Shown in pieces: positions 11,901 through 21,937 of a stretch of DNA of 64,000 nt (within the stretch, counting starts at the first letter, position 1; each line of letters begins with the position of its first letter). Position numbers and translations under genes: made by a program. The notes beneath the pieces are model-generated. The model saw only the letters and a list, made by a program, of their open reading frames with translations. It made no database searches and had not been told where the DNA came from. The DNA is from Amoebophrya sp. A120 (Eukaryota > Sar > Dinophyceae > Syndiniales > Amoebophryaceae): contig CAJINV010000019.1 in the NCBI GenBank assembly GCA_905178155.1, positions 976,913-1,040,912 on the forward strand. Reading direction: 5' to 3'.

Positions 11901-14900
11901 CACCACGCGGCCGACCAGTAAGTTCATGATCCCCAGCGACGTGACGAGCGTAAAGAGGAAGAAAAACACCAGCATCGCGGGGTACCCCGGGTAAAGCTCT
12001 TCGTCGGTCGTTTCGAGTGAGCGCAGGTTCATGTAGTTGTTGTAGTCCGATTGTTGTTCTTCTACTTGCTGCGAACCAGGCATGAAGATCACCTCGCCAA
12101 CATCTGCGCCCTGCAACTCGCGTAGCTCCAGCAAAGCAGTGCTGTTCCAACTGACTGCTGGCTCGGTGACGTATCCTGAGGAAAAACGTCCCCACCCCAT
12201 AGTCAAGTTGGAATCTCTGCAACACAAATCCAGAAGTTTTGGGAATCACGTATGACAAGTTTCTCGCTGTATTGTAGTGCTGGTTAGCAAGCACAACCCC
12301 CGCATGACAAAGCCGTCCCCTGATCCTGTTTGCAGCATTACAAATGCCAATATACGATTGAAAATGCCTCTCTTGGGGATGCGCGTTGCAAATGTTCCTG
12401 TCCTTGCAATTCTGCATGACAACTCTGGGGTGGGGACGTTTTCACTCAGGATATGACGCCTTTTATCGTCGAGACCCAGTCGTCGAGAGTGACAATCCTA
12501 TCGCAAGAAAAAACTGTTTCACTGTGAACTTGTAATGCAGAAACTGTATCTGAGAAGTGTTTGTCTTGCTACACATGCAAGACACTAGATTTTTAGCTGT
12601 GTTTTCTCTTAGAAATATCGCATGGCAAATTTTCTCTGTGATGTAGAACGAACTTGTGATGCAAAACTTGCAAAACCCTTACAGTGAAACACTTTTTTCG
12701 TGCGATAGATCCGCAAAAGGGTGTACATGGCGCGCCCAATGTTGGAAAAGTCCTTGCTGTTACCACTAGTACCTGCGGATGAAGAAAGAAGTGTTGAGCT
12801 AGAAGTACTCGAGGCTGCTGTTGTACCACTAGAAGTAGTTGCACCGCCACTGCTACCACTACTACTCCCCCCGGCAAGAAGAGCATCGTCTTTCCGGACT
12901 TGCAAGTCGCCGACGGTTTGCACCAAGAAGATGCTCGCTGTGTAGGTTACGACGATTAGCAAGATCATCAGAAAGCACATCGCCTCCAACGTGTTTATCA
13001 GGGAGGAAACCAGAAGCCACAGCTCCTTGAATTGGTCCATCAATCGGACCAAGCGGACCAGCCGCAGTAGCCTCAAAATCCGCAAAATGGCGAGAAACGG
13101 AAGATCTGCGTTGAGGTTCAGGTTGGGCACGATCCACTCGTCCACCACCCCGATAAAGATCAGGGTGAAGTCGAACTGCACCCACCCTTTCCGGAAGGAC
13201 TGTCGCACGCCGTCGAAAACGCAGCGGAGGGCAAGTTCCACCATGAAGATGAGGAGAAACAGCTGGTTCAGCCACCAGGTGGTTTGGCGGTCCTCCAGAA
13301 ACGCAGCGTCACTGCTTCGCACGTGCGGGTTGTTCGCTTCAATGCCCATGGTGACCGCGTTCGCGACGACGAAAAAGCCGATATTCCCTGAAAATCAACC
13401 ATCCCCAACCCCATCCAATTTGTCATGCAAAACATGTACGGAGCGGAGTAACAACTAGGCCAACAAACTAACTCGGCTCCCCGAGTTAGTCACCCGGGCG
13501 GCCGAATCCGGGCGGCCGGACGACTAACTCGGGACTCTAAGCGCGAAAGTTTTTCTATATAGCGACTCCGGGGCCGACGACTTCGGTCAGAGGTGTGTTT
13601 TGAAAACGTCCTGGCAACATATGCAATTCGTGCGGTTCTGTACTGTGCATAGTTTTTGTGCTTTCATTCAAAAACTCGCTTCAGAAGTCGGAAAGCGTGT
13701 AAAATTGTTGCGCTTCGTAAGTGTTAACTTCACGGCAGGGAAATCTCGTCGTGACAAAACAGGCACTGCCTGCGTTGAAAAGAAAGCGAAAACGTTGCCC
13801 CGTCGACTTTCAAAAAAGACCCCAAGCGCACAAATAGCATGCACAAAAGCACAAATCCGCGCAGGGAATTCCGGCTGTCACAGACTGCGCGATCGTCGGC
13901 CCTTGCCAGCACGAGTTGCCTGCTAACTAGGTAGTGGTCGCCACGAGTTACCTGGCTAGGGAACTCGTGCGCGGCGACCAGTCTCGGTCGCCCGAAAAAC
14001 TTTCGCGCTTAGAATCCCGAGTTAGTCGTCCGGCCGCCCGGATTCGGCCGGCCGGGCGACTAACTCGGGGACCCGAGTTAGTTGGCGTAGTTGTTACTCC
14101 GCTCTAGGAAAATCTGTGTTTGTGATGCATAAATAAAATGGATGGGGATGGTTAATTTTTTTCACGGAATAGCCGAAAGCTAAATCAAATTTGAGCCACG
14201 AGCGGAGCTCCGCGTCCTCGCTCTTCATTTGGAGGATCTCGGGGGACATCTTCACCGCGAACTTGCGCTCCCGCTTTTGCTCTTGCATGTCGGACTGGAA
14301 ATAATTGCGATCCTTTGCCGTGATCAGCCGAGATTTGACCGCACGGGATGACGATTTCCCCGTCCCGGCAGCTCCGTCGTCATTCATCAACTCATCCATC
14401 GCTTTTGTCTTGCCCAGCTGCTTGCCGAATTTGTGGAATTGGTCCACCTTCTTGTTCCTCATAGTGGATGGCTTGCTCTGGCTTTGGCTTTTTTGCTCCT
14501 CTGGGGGAGGCGAGCCGTTGAGGACTCCTGTGGTGATGATATATAGGAAAAGGTTTATCAGACTGCAAAGAAATAGTAATAGAGAAACCATGTGCAATGC
14601 TAGAGCTAGAGGACATGTGACTCCAGAGAGATTGGTGAAAATAAATGACCCCGTATATTACATCAAATGCAATTAGAATAACGTTTCTCAGCGTGAAAAA
14701 GAAACATGAAAAAGAACTGCATCAGCGTGATCCAAAGTACCAGCACCTGCATCCTCAGCCCCTGCGCGGCGGCCATCAAGTAGATTCTTCGCAGTAGTTT
14801 CACTCTCCTCTGCAACGATCTGAATCCCGATCTCCTCGGCAGTTAGACTGCTCAAGGCGTTCTCTTGATCCACAAAATTTGTCGTGCTGGGCGCCGTCAC

Positions 14901-15368
14901 GGCATCATCCACTGCCTGCTGGGCAAACTGGGCAGAAAGGTAGTCCAGGTTGTTGTTGCCTCTTGAAGATGTTGTTCCTTCCCCTTGTTCCCCTGCTTGA
15001 AGATTTTCCGTTTCATTTTCCGTTTTTTCCCCCTCTCGTCCTGCCTGGCGCTTCTGCTGCAGTAGCGGCGTAGTTGCCGGCGGTTGCAACTCCCGTGCCG
15101 GGGCTGCGGCCGAGCCCCGCCCACTTCGATTGCCGGAGGAGGGCGGTCGGGGTGAAGAAGTCGCATACTGTTCGTACTCGCGCTCCGTTAAGACCACCAC
15201 GTTAGGACTGCTGCTGTTGTCGGCATTCTGGACCAACGAGGAGCGCGCTGAGTCCGGTCTCTTCAAGATCCCGCGAGGGGACTCTGGATTATTGACACCT
15301 GCTGCTGCACCCGAGGCGGCCAGGCCTGACTGCTGCAGGAGCCGGGGAGAGCTCGTGGAAAGGTCCAT
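2968..15368 (-). CDS. Two-domain voltage-gated cation channel, many introner-split exons
   Basis: A membrane ion channel of about 1,750-1,800 residues, read through about 22 exons. Main exons: 15368-14735, 14527-14172, 13381-12708, 12171-11876, 10710-10156, 8784-8500, 6052-5231, 4730-4533, 3951-3601 and 3271-2968 (stop TGA 2968-2970). After a Ser/Gln-rich N-terminus, domain I runs from S1 (FDLAFGFFVVANAV once the introner at 13382 is removed) through an arginine-rich S4 (ILRILRLLRLVRLVRL), a P-loop with TLDDW (about 12480) and S6 (GIMNLLVG). Domain II repeats this: S1 FDIFYGFFVISNG, S4 RVFRLLRLIRIIRL, P-loop TFDSD (about 4960), S6 GLMNLIVG. Two six-helix domains recall two-pore channels or half of a Cav/Nav channel. 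Acidic P-loop residues suggest a cation, possibly calcium; that is inference. The start at 15368 follows an AG acceptor; an upstream ATG at 15485 is an alternative. The linkers are low-complexity. Confidence 0.88.
3272..3599. mobile_element. Introner, family E
   Basis: Intron of the channel gene. Inverted ends carry AAAAATCCCCCCTCCCCA and its complement. Exact 5-bp duplication TGGCG on both sides. Confidence 0.9.
3952..4219. mobile_element. Introner, family A
   Basis: Intron of the channel gene. Inverted ends contain TGTCTGGGTCTGGAA and its complement. Flanks ACCAG/ACCAC match at four of five bases. Confidence 0.9.
4268..4532. mobile_element. Introner, family A
   Basis: Intron of the channel gene with GTGTCTGGGTCTGGAA-type ends. 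Exact duplication CCTGC. The helical reading AMLQAKSVFASNVVVI continues on the next exon. Confidence 0.9.
4731..4939. mobile_element. Introner, family F
   Basis: Intron between the domain II P-loop and S6. Ends begin TATCCAAGAAAAAAACTGTG and pair with the right end. Flanks GCTGT/ACTGT differ at one base. Confidence 0.9.
4977..5230. mobile_element. Introner, family A
   Basis: Intron that splits the domain II P-loop. Ends contain ATGTCTGGAAACTTGTGATG and the complement CCAAACCCAGACATAT. Flanks TGATT/TGATG differ at one base. Confidence 0.88.
6312..6591. mobile_element. Introner, family A (diverged)
   Basis: Intron in the inter-domain linker. The left end has GACGTCCGGGTGTGGAAAG and the right end CGAGACCCAACCATAT. 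Flanks CAGCG/CAACG differ at one base. Confidence 0.85.
6735..7130. repeat. Degenerate GAGAGGT/ACCTCTC repeat array
   Basis: Dozens of imperfect copies of GAGAGGTGGC and AAAAGAGGTC occur here, turning into complementary CCACCTCTCG copies at about 7005-7060. The region can fold back on itself and on the CTCGCGCCACCCT array at 7940-8015. Confidence 0.8.
7946..8016. repeat. Tandem array CTCGCGCCACCCT
   Basis: About five tandem units alternating ACCCTCTCGCGCC and ACCCTCTCGCGC. It is complementary in sense to the GAGAGGTGGCGCG copies at 6827-6870, near the other end of the same nested element. Confidence 0.85.
8785..8936. mobile_element. Introner, family D
   Basis: Intron of the channel gene. 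Short (152 bp), with GTGCAAAAGTATCGCACTCG ends. Exact duplication TTCGC. Confidence 0.9.
9005..9270. mobile_element. Introner, family B
   Basis: Intron of the channel gene. The left end is TATCCTGTGCAAAAACGTCC; the right end has GGGGTGGGGACGCTTTTA. Exact duplication TCCCC. Confidence 0.9.
9318..9532. mobile_element. Introner, family F variant
   Basis: Intron of the channel gene. Ends GATCCCACGAAAAAAGTGTC and TAACACTTTTTTCGTGGGAT. Exact duplication CCTTT. Confidence 0.9.
9652..9944. mobile_element. Introner, family B
   Basis: Intron of the channel gene. Ends contain AAAAACGTCCCCATCCCA and GGGGTGGGGACGTTTTTA. Flanks ACCCG/ATCCG differ at one base. Confidence 0.9.
10013..10155. mobile_element. 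Introner, family D
   Basis: Intron of the channel gene, 143 bp, with GCAAAAGCATCGTACTCGTA ends. No convincing duplication. Confidence 0.85.
10711..10860. mobile_element. Introner, family D
   Basis: Intron of the channel gene. Ends TATGCATTGCACAAGTATC and GATACTTTTGCAATGCATA. Flanks GCTCA/GTTCA differ at one base. Confidence 0.9.
11063..11308. mobile_element. Introner, family A-like (diverged TIR)
   Basis: Intron of the channel gene. The left end TATGCATTGCAAAAATGTC resembles family A, but the GGGTCTGGAA block is replaced by AGGCTGGAGG. Exact duplication CGGTC. Confidence 0.8.
11365..11544. mobile_element. Introner, family H (single copy)
   Basis: Intron of the channel gene. The ends pair through AGAAAAAAGCTGGCAGGGCA and TGCCCTGCCGGCTTTTTTCT. 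Exact duplication ACGTC. Confidence 0.88.
11609..11875. mobile_element. Introner, family G
   Basis: Intron just after domain I S6. Ends contain TTACAATCTCAAACGTTACA and its complement, with the unit duplicated on the right. Exact duplication TGCTC. Confidence 0.9.
12172..12453. mobile_element. Introner, family B
   Basis: Intron between the domain I P-loop and S6. Ends TATCCTGAGGAAAAACGTCC and GGACGTTTTCACTCAGGATA. Exact duplication TGACG. Confidence 0.92.
12499..12707. mobile_element. Introner, family C
   Basis: Intron that splits the domain I P-loop. The ends carry AAAAAACTGTTTCACTGTGA and its near complement. Flanks AATCC/GATCC differ at one base. Confidence 0.9.
13382..14171. mobile_element. 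Introner, family K, carrying a nested foldback element
   Basis: Left end TATTCCCTGAAAATCAACC then ATCCCCAACCCCATCC; the right end pairs through GGATGGGGATGGTTAA and ends GGAATA. Exact duplication GCCGA. Removing the element plus one GCCGA joins FDLAFG to FFVVANAV, an uninterrupted S1 helix matching the FDIFYGFFVISN of domain II. The size is inflated by the insertion at 13441-14104. Confidence 0.92.
13441..14104. mobile_element. Foldback/MITE-like element with long TIRs, nested
   Basis: Positions 13441-13560 and about 13985-14104 are long imperfect inverted repeats (about 115 bp), beginning GAGCGGAGTAACAACTA and ending with the complement. They contain blocks such as CGAGTTAGTC and CCGGGCGGCCG. 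The roughly 420-bp core holds no supported gene. I see no clear target duplication (GTACG against TAGGA). Confidence 0.85.
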
Positions 15369-16005
15369 GCTAGTTGTGGTGCAAACAAAAGTATGTAGTT
15401 CCTCGCGCAATTTGAATTTTGCAGCTTTCGACTCATTAATGACGGCCTGCAAATCACTTCTCGCTAAATATCGTCGCTCAAACATCTTCGACTTATCACA
15501 TGGAGTCCGCTCACAAATCACCTCGCGCCTGGACCCTTCGCGATAGCAGGTACTTACCCACTGCGCGGCGCCCCACGACCTTGAAGGCCCCCACCCGACA
15601 CGGAGTCTGCAAGCCAAGCACTGCGCGAGCGCGGCTCATCAGTCGGCGATCCGCATAATAATACGATCTTCTTCGCAACTAGTAGGTACTTACCCCATTG
15701 TCGGGCCGCTCAATGGGCGACCAAAAGAAACGAAAACCACGACGACATAAAACTCTTTTGTCTCCTACTTGAAAGCAGGACAAGGTAGAACAGACACAGA
15801 GGGTTTTGAAGGTGCTGCAGAGCCTGTTCTGGTTCCGTCCGTCGACAGTGGACGAAGCGAATGTAGAGGTGTGTTCGTACTCACTAGTATGTCCTGTCGT
15901 AGTCGCTCTTTCAACTATTGCGCAAAGTTTTTTTCTAGAAAATTCATTTATCTGATAGCAGCAAGACGTCCACCTGCACCTCATCATGAACCAAATCCGA
16001 TGTCA
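15369..16005. other. Intergenic: 5' flank of the channel gene
   Basis: It holds two consensus-like minus-strand donors (GTAAGTACCTGC near 15552 and GTAAGTACCTAC near 15694) and an AG acceptor just before the chosen ATG. Short 5' untranslated or N-terminal exons of the channel may lie here, but none can be fixed. Confidence 0.5.
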
Positions 16006-17005
16006 TTATTTCAGTGCCTGTTTTTTCAGCAGTGTCTGATTCCTTTCGACCTTTGCTACGTTGCGGTCCGTCGTTTCATTCAGTTTGTCGAGCATGTCGT
16101 TTTGCATCCCGAGGGTTTGATTCATCGCAAGGGATTTTTCTTTCAACCCGCCCACAAGCTGCTCCATCAGCGCCATGTCCTGGTCCTCTCTGCTCAATGG
16201 TGCACCTCCTGGCGGATTCGCATAATTCGTGTAGTTTTTGCTAGAGCTATTAGAGTGCTGCGGTTGCTGATTGTAAATTAGCGCACTTTGATGTTGTTGA
16301 GGTGGCGGAGGTTGGGGTGGCTGTCCTCCATGTAGTTGTGCGTTTTTTCCGCTCGAGTCTGGTGCTGCTGCACGACCCGCCGCATTTTGTGCGCTACTTG
16401 ATGTAGTTTGTTCCCCTCCATCTTCCTCGAGTCCGAATGTCGTGCTTGTTTGTTCGTATGCGGAAGAGAAGGCGCCTTTCACGCGACCGAAAAAGGAGGT
16501 CATACCTGCAAGCGGTTGCATTGGTCGAGGACGTGTGGTGAAACAGACCACTTTTATTAGCCTATTCGTTTTACTTATTTTGACTGACACAGAACGAATT
16601 CTTTCAGCAGAAATTCTACAGAGCTCATTTGCTTCTCCTCTTTCGCAGAACTAAGAAGTATACCAAGAAGCATTTCAATTGAACATCCGCACCCATATTC
16701 TTACCTTTCAAGATCTGTTCGCCCATGTCCAGATTGCTTTCCGTTGCGTCCGCATACGCCTGAGTCCGCTGGATCTGCTCGGTTTGGGAATCCAAAGTCA
16801 GGCACGACTTTGTCGCAATCTCGTCTGTTTGCTTCAAGGTCGTCAAAGTTCTTTGCAGGCTCTCACTTGTCTTCTCCCGATAGTAGTCGGCCGAGTGGTG
16901 GTGCGACGGAAGATTTTGGGTCTGGTACGGTTGTATGCTGTTGCTCGACGAAGAGCTCGCGGATGAAGATCCCCTTCCGCCGGGGCCTCCAAAGGGTGCA
17001 GTCAT
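16006..17005 (-). CDS. Qbc-SNARE, SNAP-25/SNAP-29 type
   Basis: A membrane-fusion protein that contributes two helices to a SNARE bundle. Two exons, 17005-16705 and 16505-16006, give 266 residues. The intron is conventional (donor AAAG|GTAAGA, acceptor TTGCAG|GT) and keeps frame. The Qb motif lies at about residues 45-98, with the zero-layer glutamine in LDSQTEQ (Q74). A Gln/Pro/Ser-rich linker follows, then the Qc motif near the C-terminus, with its zero-layer glutamine in GMQNDML. There is no transmembrane segment, as expected for SNAP-25-type proteins. I see no obvious palmitoylated cysteine cluster in the linker, so membrane attachment may differ from animal SNAP-25. It contains no introner, unlike its neighbours. 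Confidence 0.88.
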
Positions 17006-17921
17006 TTGGTTTATTCTGGTGGGCTCTTTAGATGTTGATCCGTGGTGTTGTTACTTACTAGTTTTCCTTTTCTTCAATCTCAACTCTAACCAGCACGACG
17101 GAATAGCGACAAACTACAGACAACGTATAGAAAATGTCGCCACCCACGCTAGGCGAGCAGAAAGAACTGTACGAAGAAATACAGGCACTGGCACCTCGAC
17201 ATTCCTTTACCGTCCTGCCGCTCGTCCAGGAAAAAAAAGCCACTCGTGTGAAAAACGTCAACGTCATCAACCACCAGGAGTAGATGACAAAAACAAGGGT
17301 TCAAAACGAATTGAAGCCCAGGAAGTGTGGCTTCAACATCTCACATCAAGCCCTAATTTGCCGACTATGGTTGAGTTTGTGAAAAGCTATGAGCTCCAAA
17401 TCAATTACAGTCTGTATTGTTTGGTACTTCTACACTGTCAAAAAGTCTGAGCCAGGATAATGTACAGGGGTCGTGGTCTTTTGTGCACCATCATACAATA
17501 ATTAAGAAGAGAGATTGTAGCCCATGTGTGAAGATAAAAATACTCGCCAAAGTTGTCCTGTTTTGATGTCCAAACTTATCATATACGATTTCATTTACTT
17601 CTCACGTCACCAATACTGTGACTGAGGTTCGTCTGTGATGTCCATAGGAATAACTCAAAAAAAAAAATGTCAGTATAAAGTGGTCGAGTGAGATTAAGTA
17701 AGGTAACTTCCTGTCTGATAGTATCTTTTTGCATATGAGAATTAGGGGCTGCAAAATCCACGGGTTGATAAATGTGTTTTTTTTCTGATCGACGATAGAA
17801 TTCTTTATCCAGAGCTGTCGAATTTCTTACAGGGAGACCACAGGAGCTCGAATTCATCATCCGTCATACTCTAGTTAGTGCGCGATCCAACGAAAATTTT
17901 CCGATACCCACCAGAAGCAAA
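17006..17921. other. Intergenic, no supported gene
   Basis: AT-richer DNA. An 89-codon minus-strand frame at 17591-17860 has no domain signal and ordinary composition, so I leave it out. Confidence 0.5.
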
Positions 17922-18706
17922 TCAGAACAACAGCCCTTGTCTCAGCGCGACCACGAGCGGCAAGTCCGGTTTTTCTTCCACCTTCTTCACTTCCTCAATC
18001 GGGATCAAGTTTTGTGCTCGCAAAACCTCCGCGCAGAGCGCAAAACCCCGGTATTCGGCCAGGTCGACGGCTAGCTCGCCCCGCAAGGTGCGGATGTGCA
18101 GGCTCGGTTTCCGCTGCAGCAGCAGATCCAACACTTGTTTTTTCCGGTTTTCCGCCCGGAAAGCCCGGTCGTGGAGAACGTTGGCGAGGAGTATCAGGCT
18201 GAAAAGGGGAAAGGAGTTTGATGTAGGTTGTCATCTTCATGTTGCGAGACCATCAGCATCACGTCGTGGCAGTTGGACTGCAGATGCAGAACATGCATCC
18301 ATTTTTTCCATTCCTCTGCTCTTGACATGTTGCCAACAGAAGATATTAACAGAAAAGGACACGACCGCTATAGTACAACAGCGAAGTCGTGCTGAAAAAA
18401 CTGCGAGATGAAAAACGATCTAGTACGTCCGACTCGCTGATTCACTCGCAGCAATGGTGTTTTGGCACCATTCCCACGATACTTTTCCATGCATGTATGT
18501 TGACCGCATCATGCAAAGCAATAAACAATGAGATCACATGATCGCATGAAAACTTCGCCGCGCTCCGAACTTCCTTTCCGAGCGTAGCAGCGTGTAATGG
18601 TGTCCACCCCTTGCAATCTTGATGATTGATAGCGGCGCCTGGATTTTTTTTCAAGAGGGATACTTGTGAAGCAGCACACGAAGGGTACCCGGGACGCGAA
18701 GGGTAC
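17922..18706 (-). CDS. Ankyrin-repeat protein, 5' end unresolved
   Basis: Exon 18706 to about 18570 encodes an ankyrin motif (VSLLKKNPGAAINHQD then GWTPLHAATLGK). Exon 18198-17922 encodes the next repeats (VLDLLLQRKPSLHIRTLRGE then AVDLAEYRGF) and ends at a stop (TGA at 17922). The acceptor of the second exon is a clean TTTTCAG. The donor of the first and everything upstream of 18706 are unclear; upstream sequence is GC-rich with competing frames. Ankyrin repeats bind partner proteins. No other domain is visible, so the role is unknown. Confidence 0.65.
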
Positions 18707-18716
18707 CTAGAACAGA

Positions 18717-21700
18717 AAAAGGCACAGAAAACAGACAAAAAGACGTATGAACAGAGAAGTTTTGTCTGACCACGCGCAGTGTTTGTCTGTGCTGCGCGGC
18801 ACATACAACTTTTTCGTATGTGGAGAAGAAGCGGCGCGGTTCTGATTGAATATTCATTCTAGTACAAGGAAAACGCACGCAGAAACGGCGCACTGCGGTT
18901 TTTCGTCCATCACAAGAAGGGGCGCTCGCGCGCGCAGCACAAGCTTGGCGCGAAGAACAACCGAGCGAGGGCGGAAATCGCATAAGAAGCACTGCCCTCC
19001 TGGGCGAAGCGCGCGCGACAAAAAGTTGAGACACCTCCACAACGCCGAAAGCGGCGATGCTTGTCCAGAAAAGCGTTACCCGCAGCGAAGTCCCGACCGA
19101 TCTGTGGTGAGGTAGCGGCGAACTGGCGGTTGACGCACGGGTGGACCAGGTCCGTGCTTCGCACAGCAGACTGCTGCGCAGGCGGCTTCGCAAAGGGAGC
19201 GTCAGGTGCTGCTGGTTGTGGGCGGCGCCGGGTTTAGCTTTGGTGGTTGTGACGGGGTCGGAACCAGGCCGGGGCGGACGCAATTCTGGCAAGCGCGCCA
19301 CGATAGTGTCGCGGTGGTGTTTCTACAAAAAGTTAGCGACGCGCAACGCCCGAGAAGACAACACTTCGCACACGAAAAACGCGCCCCACAGGGCTGAACT
19401 AAGCGGCCGCGCCTGTGCCGCGCAGCGAACTCCGAAACTGCGACAGAAGGGCGCCAGAAAGAGCGCAGTACGTTCAAAAACTGTGTCAATCTGTGGGTTC
19501 AAAATCTTGCTGCGAACAGAGCACGCAGCACACACCGGCTTTTCAGCATCCGAAGTTGTTGCCGAAAAAGCATGGCACCGTGGAGAAACACGGGAGCCTT
19601 GCGAGAGCAGGTGGCGGGCGGGAGTCCCGAGCTCAAGGTGAGCAGCACGGCCATTTTATTTTTTTTACGGTTCCAAAATAGCGCATTTGGGCGCGCTAGT
19701 GAAGATTCGTTGCCGCGCGGAGAGTAGGGCGAGGGGAAAGACCTCGCCCACGCTGCCACGGTGGGTATGTAGAAGCGTAGTACGGAAGCGCTAGACATAG
19801 GCATAGAGCATAGTTGCAGAGCACAGGTCCCAAGCGGTCCACAAGGGTATCCAAATAAATAGAAGCTTTACAGAAGTCACGTAGTAGCACTCGAGAAGAA
19901 TAGAAACTATGAAAATAGGCAGAGGCAGAATGTAGCTATTGTGTAAGTACTTAGCAGCGCGAGTCTTGGTGGTCCATGCAAAACAGGGGAGGGTGGGGAG
20001 GGGAGACGGGAGCCCAGGATAGCAGGTAGCACTCCGTCTGGTTTGGGCGACCGCGCGAACGTAACAGGGCGCACCAAACCACTCTTGGCGTGCTAGCTGC
20101 TCTGGGACATTGTGGACATCGTGTTATATTTCTACCCGAAATAAAATGTCGCCCTGCATGCAAAAACGTAAGCCCCCGCGCCTCGTCACGGCGCTCGCGC
20201 AAAGCGGGGGCCACCACAGGGGGAGGGCGCCCTGTGGTGGGGGGCTGGAAAGCCCCCGGGAGTATTTCTATAATTGCGGCCCCTAGGATGCAGTCGTTGC
20301 CAGCGCGCCCCTGAAGTGAACTTGTCGCACCTATAAAACCGGGCTTCCCGCCATAGAGCCTCGTGGCAGGCGCCGCATCGCGGAGTGCCCACAAAAACGA
20401 GCGGCACCTGCTGGGAGGGTGAAATACATCGCACAAAGAAGAAAGGAACGGGAATAGGCGAGCGCCTATCTACACGCGTGGGCCCGCCGCGTGTACACAG
20501 GAGTTCGCCGGCGGCTGGGAAGCGCGCACGCCACGGAGTACGAGGCGTGCGCGCACCAGTCAGATCCGACGAAGGGACGACTGGGAGCATATCTAACTGT
20601 GTGCGATGAAGAACAGGCTCATCAGGGGGGGCCGGCGGCGGGGATGGGCAGCAAAGAAATGTCTAAAACGTTTCGCATTCCTAAGCGCGCTGAATTTCTG
20701 ATTACGAGAGCGGCAAATCTAGAAGAGAGAAAAAAAGCGATGCAGAGCGTTGGAGGCGGATGTGCAAAAGTGCCAGAAAAGAAAAACCGTCGACAGACAA
20801 AAGAACTAAGAAAAAAGGAGAGCCTCCGGAGGAAGAGAGAAATATGCCTCCCCCCACGAAAAGTGGGGGCAGGGGGCACCGCGTTCCCCTTAGGTCTACC
20901 GGGGGCGCCGCCTCCCAAGTTCGGGCGCCCCGCCTATCTCTAGTTGCACATCGGTACTCGCCTTTTCTCAAGAAGGCAGGGGAGCGACCTACTTTTCCCC
21001 TGGCGCATGTTTACCGCATAAGCGCAAGCGGAACGAAGGGCGCCGGAACGATGGAAAAACCCTACCCACAAATATCCACAGAACGGCAGCACCCAACGCC
21101 CCCCCCGCGCACGGATTAGGCATACGCCGTCACCGAAGACCGCACGGTAGGGATCGCAATCTTTTTGGCCGGGAGGTGTTAAAAGAGAAGGCGAAAACCA
21201 AGGCGAACGCGGGCCAAGTATGCCACGCTTGCGCCAAGCGCAAGTCACCGTCGCGACGGTGAGGGCTACAGGTGAACGAAACCCTGCGCCCCGAGAGGGG
21301 CCAGGGTTCGAGTTAAGAACGAAAGGGACCGGAGGTAGAGCAAGATACTAATCGACACACAACAACGGTAGTACGTAGAGCGCCGCAAAAGGTTTGTGGA
21401 CTGGTGCCTTGACAAAGAAAAAAACTCCTGCGTGGAGGAGCAAAGAGAGCAGCTAGAAAAACACACCGCCCAGGGACGGCGGGCTACATACTACGGACGG
21501 GATCCCCTGTCTGAACTTTTCGAGTTTCCTTCGCAACGACGGTTCGTTGTAGCGATTTTTTGAAAAAAAAAAGAATGACAACTTTTGGGACAAAATGCCT
21601 TCGATGGTCGTACACGTACGGGAAGTTTTGAGCTTTCATTTTTTCGGAAGGTGGGGCACCGGGATACAATTTTCGGACTTTCATGCTGGGCGAGCAGGCA

Positions 21701-21937
21701 CGTAGCGCTGCGCCCACGAGTCTATAACTATATTTTTTTTGTATGTGGAGTTTTTCATAGGCTTATCTTTACTGAACTGTAGACGAATGTGCGGCGGAAT
21801 GACAGAACTAGCGACGCCGAACGCGCAAGAAAACGACCTATAGCAGGGTGAGAAGAAGTACAGCGAGAAACTGATCAAGAGCGATGAAAATTTTCATTGT
21901 CGACGATGCCCCGCTACACATGGCGGGGCGCGTGCCC
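18717..21937. other. GC-rich region downstream of the primase-integrase ORF
   Basis: No supported gene. Overlapping frames on both strands are compositionally driven. A hairpin (GCCCCGC-TACACATG-GCGGGGC, 21908-21929) lies 9 bp past the stop of the large ORF. The region may be part of the same mobile element, but I found no terminal repeat pair by eye. Confidence 0.45.

Noticed and set aside
16006-16505. Possible loss of the zero-layer glutamine in the Qc motif of the SNARE
   Set aside because: Careful alignment to the SNAP-25 register puts the glutamine of GMQNDML at the zero layer, so it is retained.
17591-17860. 89-codon minus-strand frame between the SNARE and ankyrin genes
   Set aside because: No domain, no splice link to either neighbour.
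18717-19301. Minus-strand frame of about 200 codons in GC-rich DNA upstream of the ankyrin exons
   Set aside because: Competing frames exist on both strands, composition is Arg/Ser/Ala-rich as in random GC-rich DNA, and no domain or splice context supports it.
21900-21935. Hairpin after the large ORF as a Helitron 3' end
   Set aside because: No CTRR terminus follows within the usual distance; it may only be a transcript-end hairpin.
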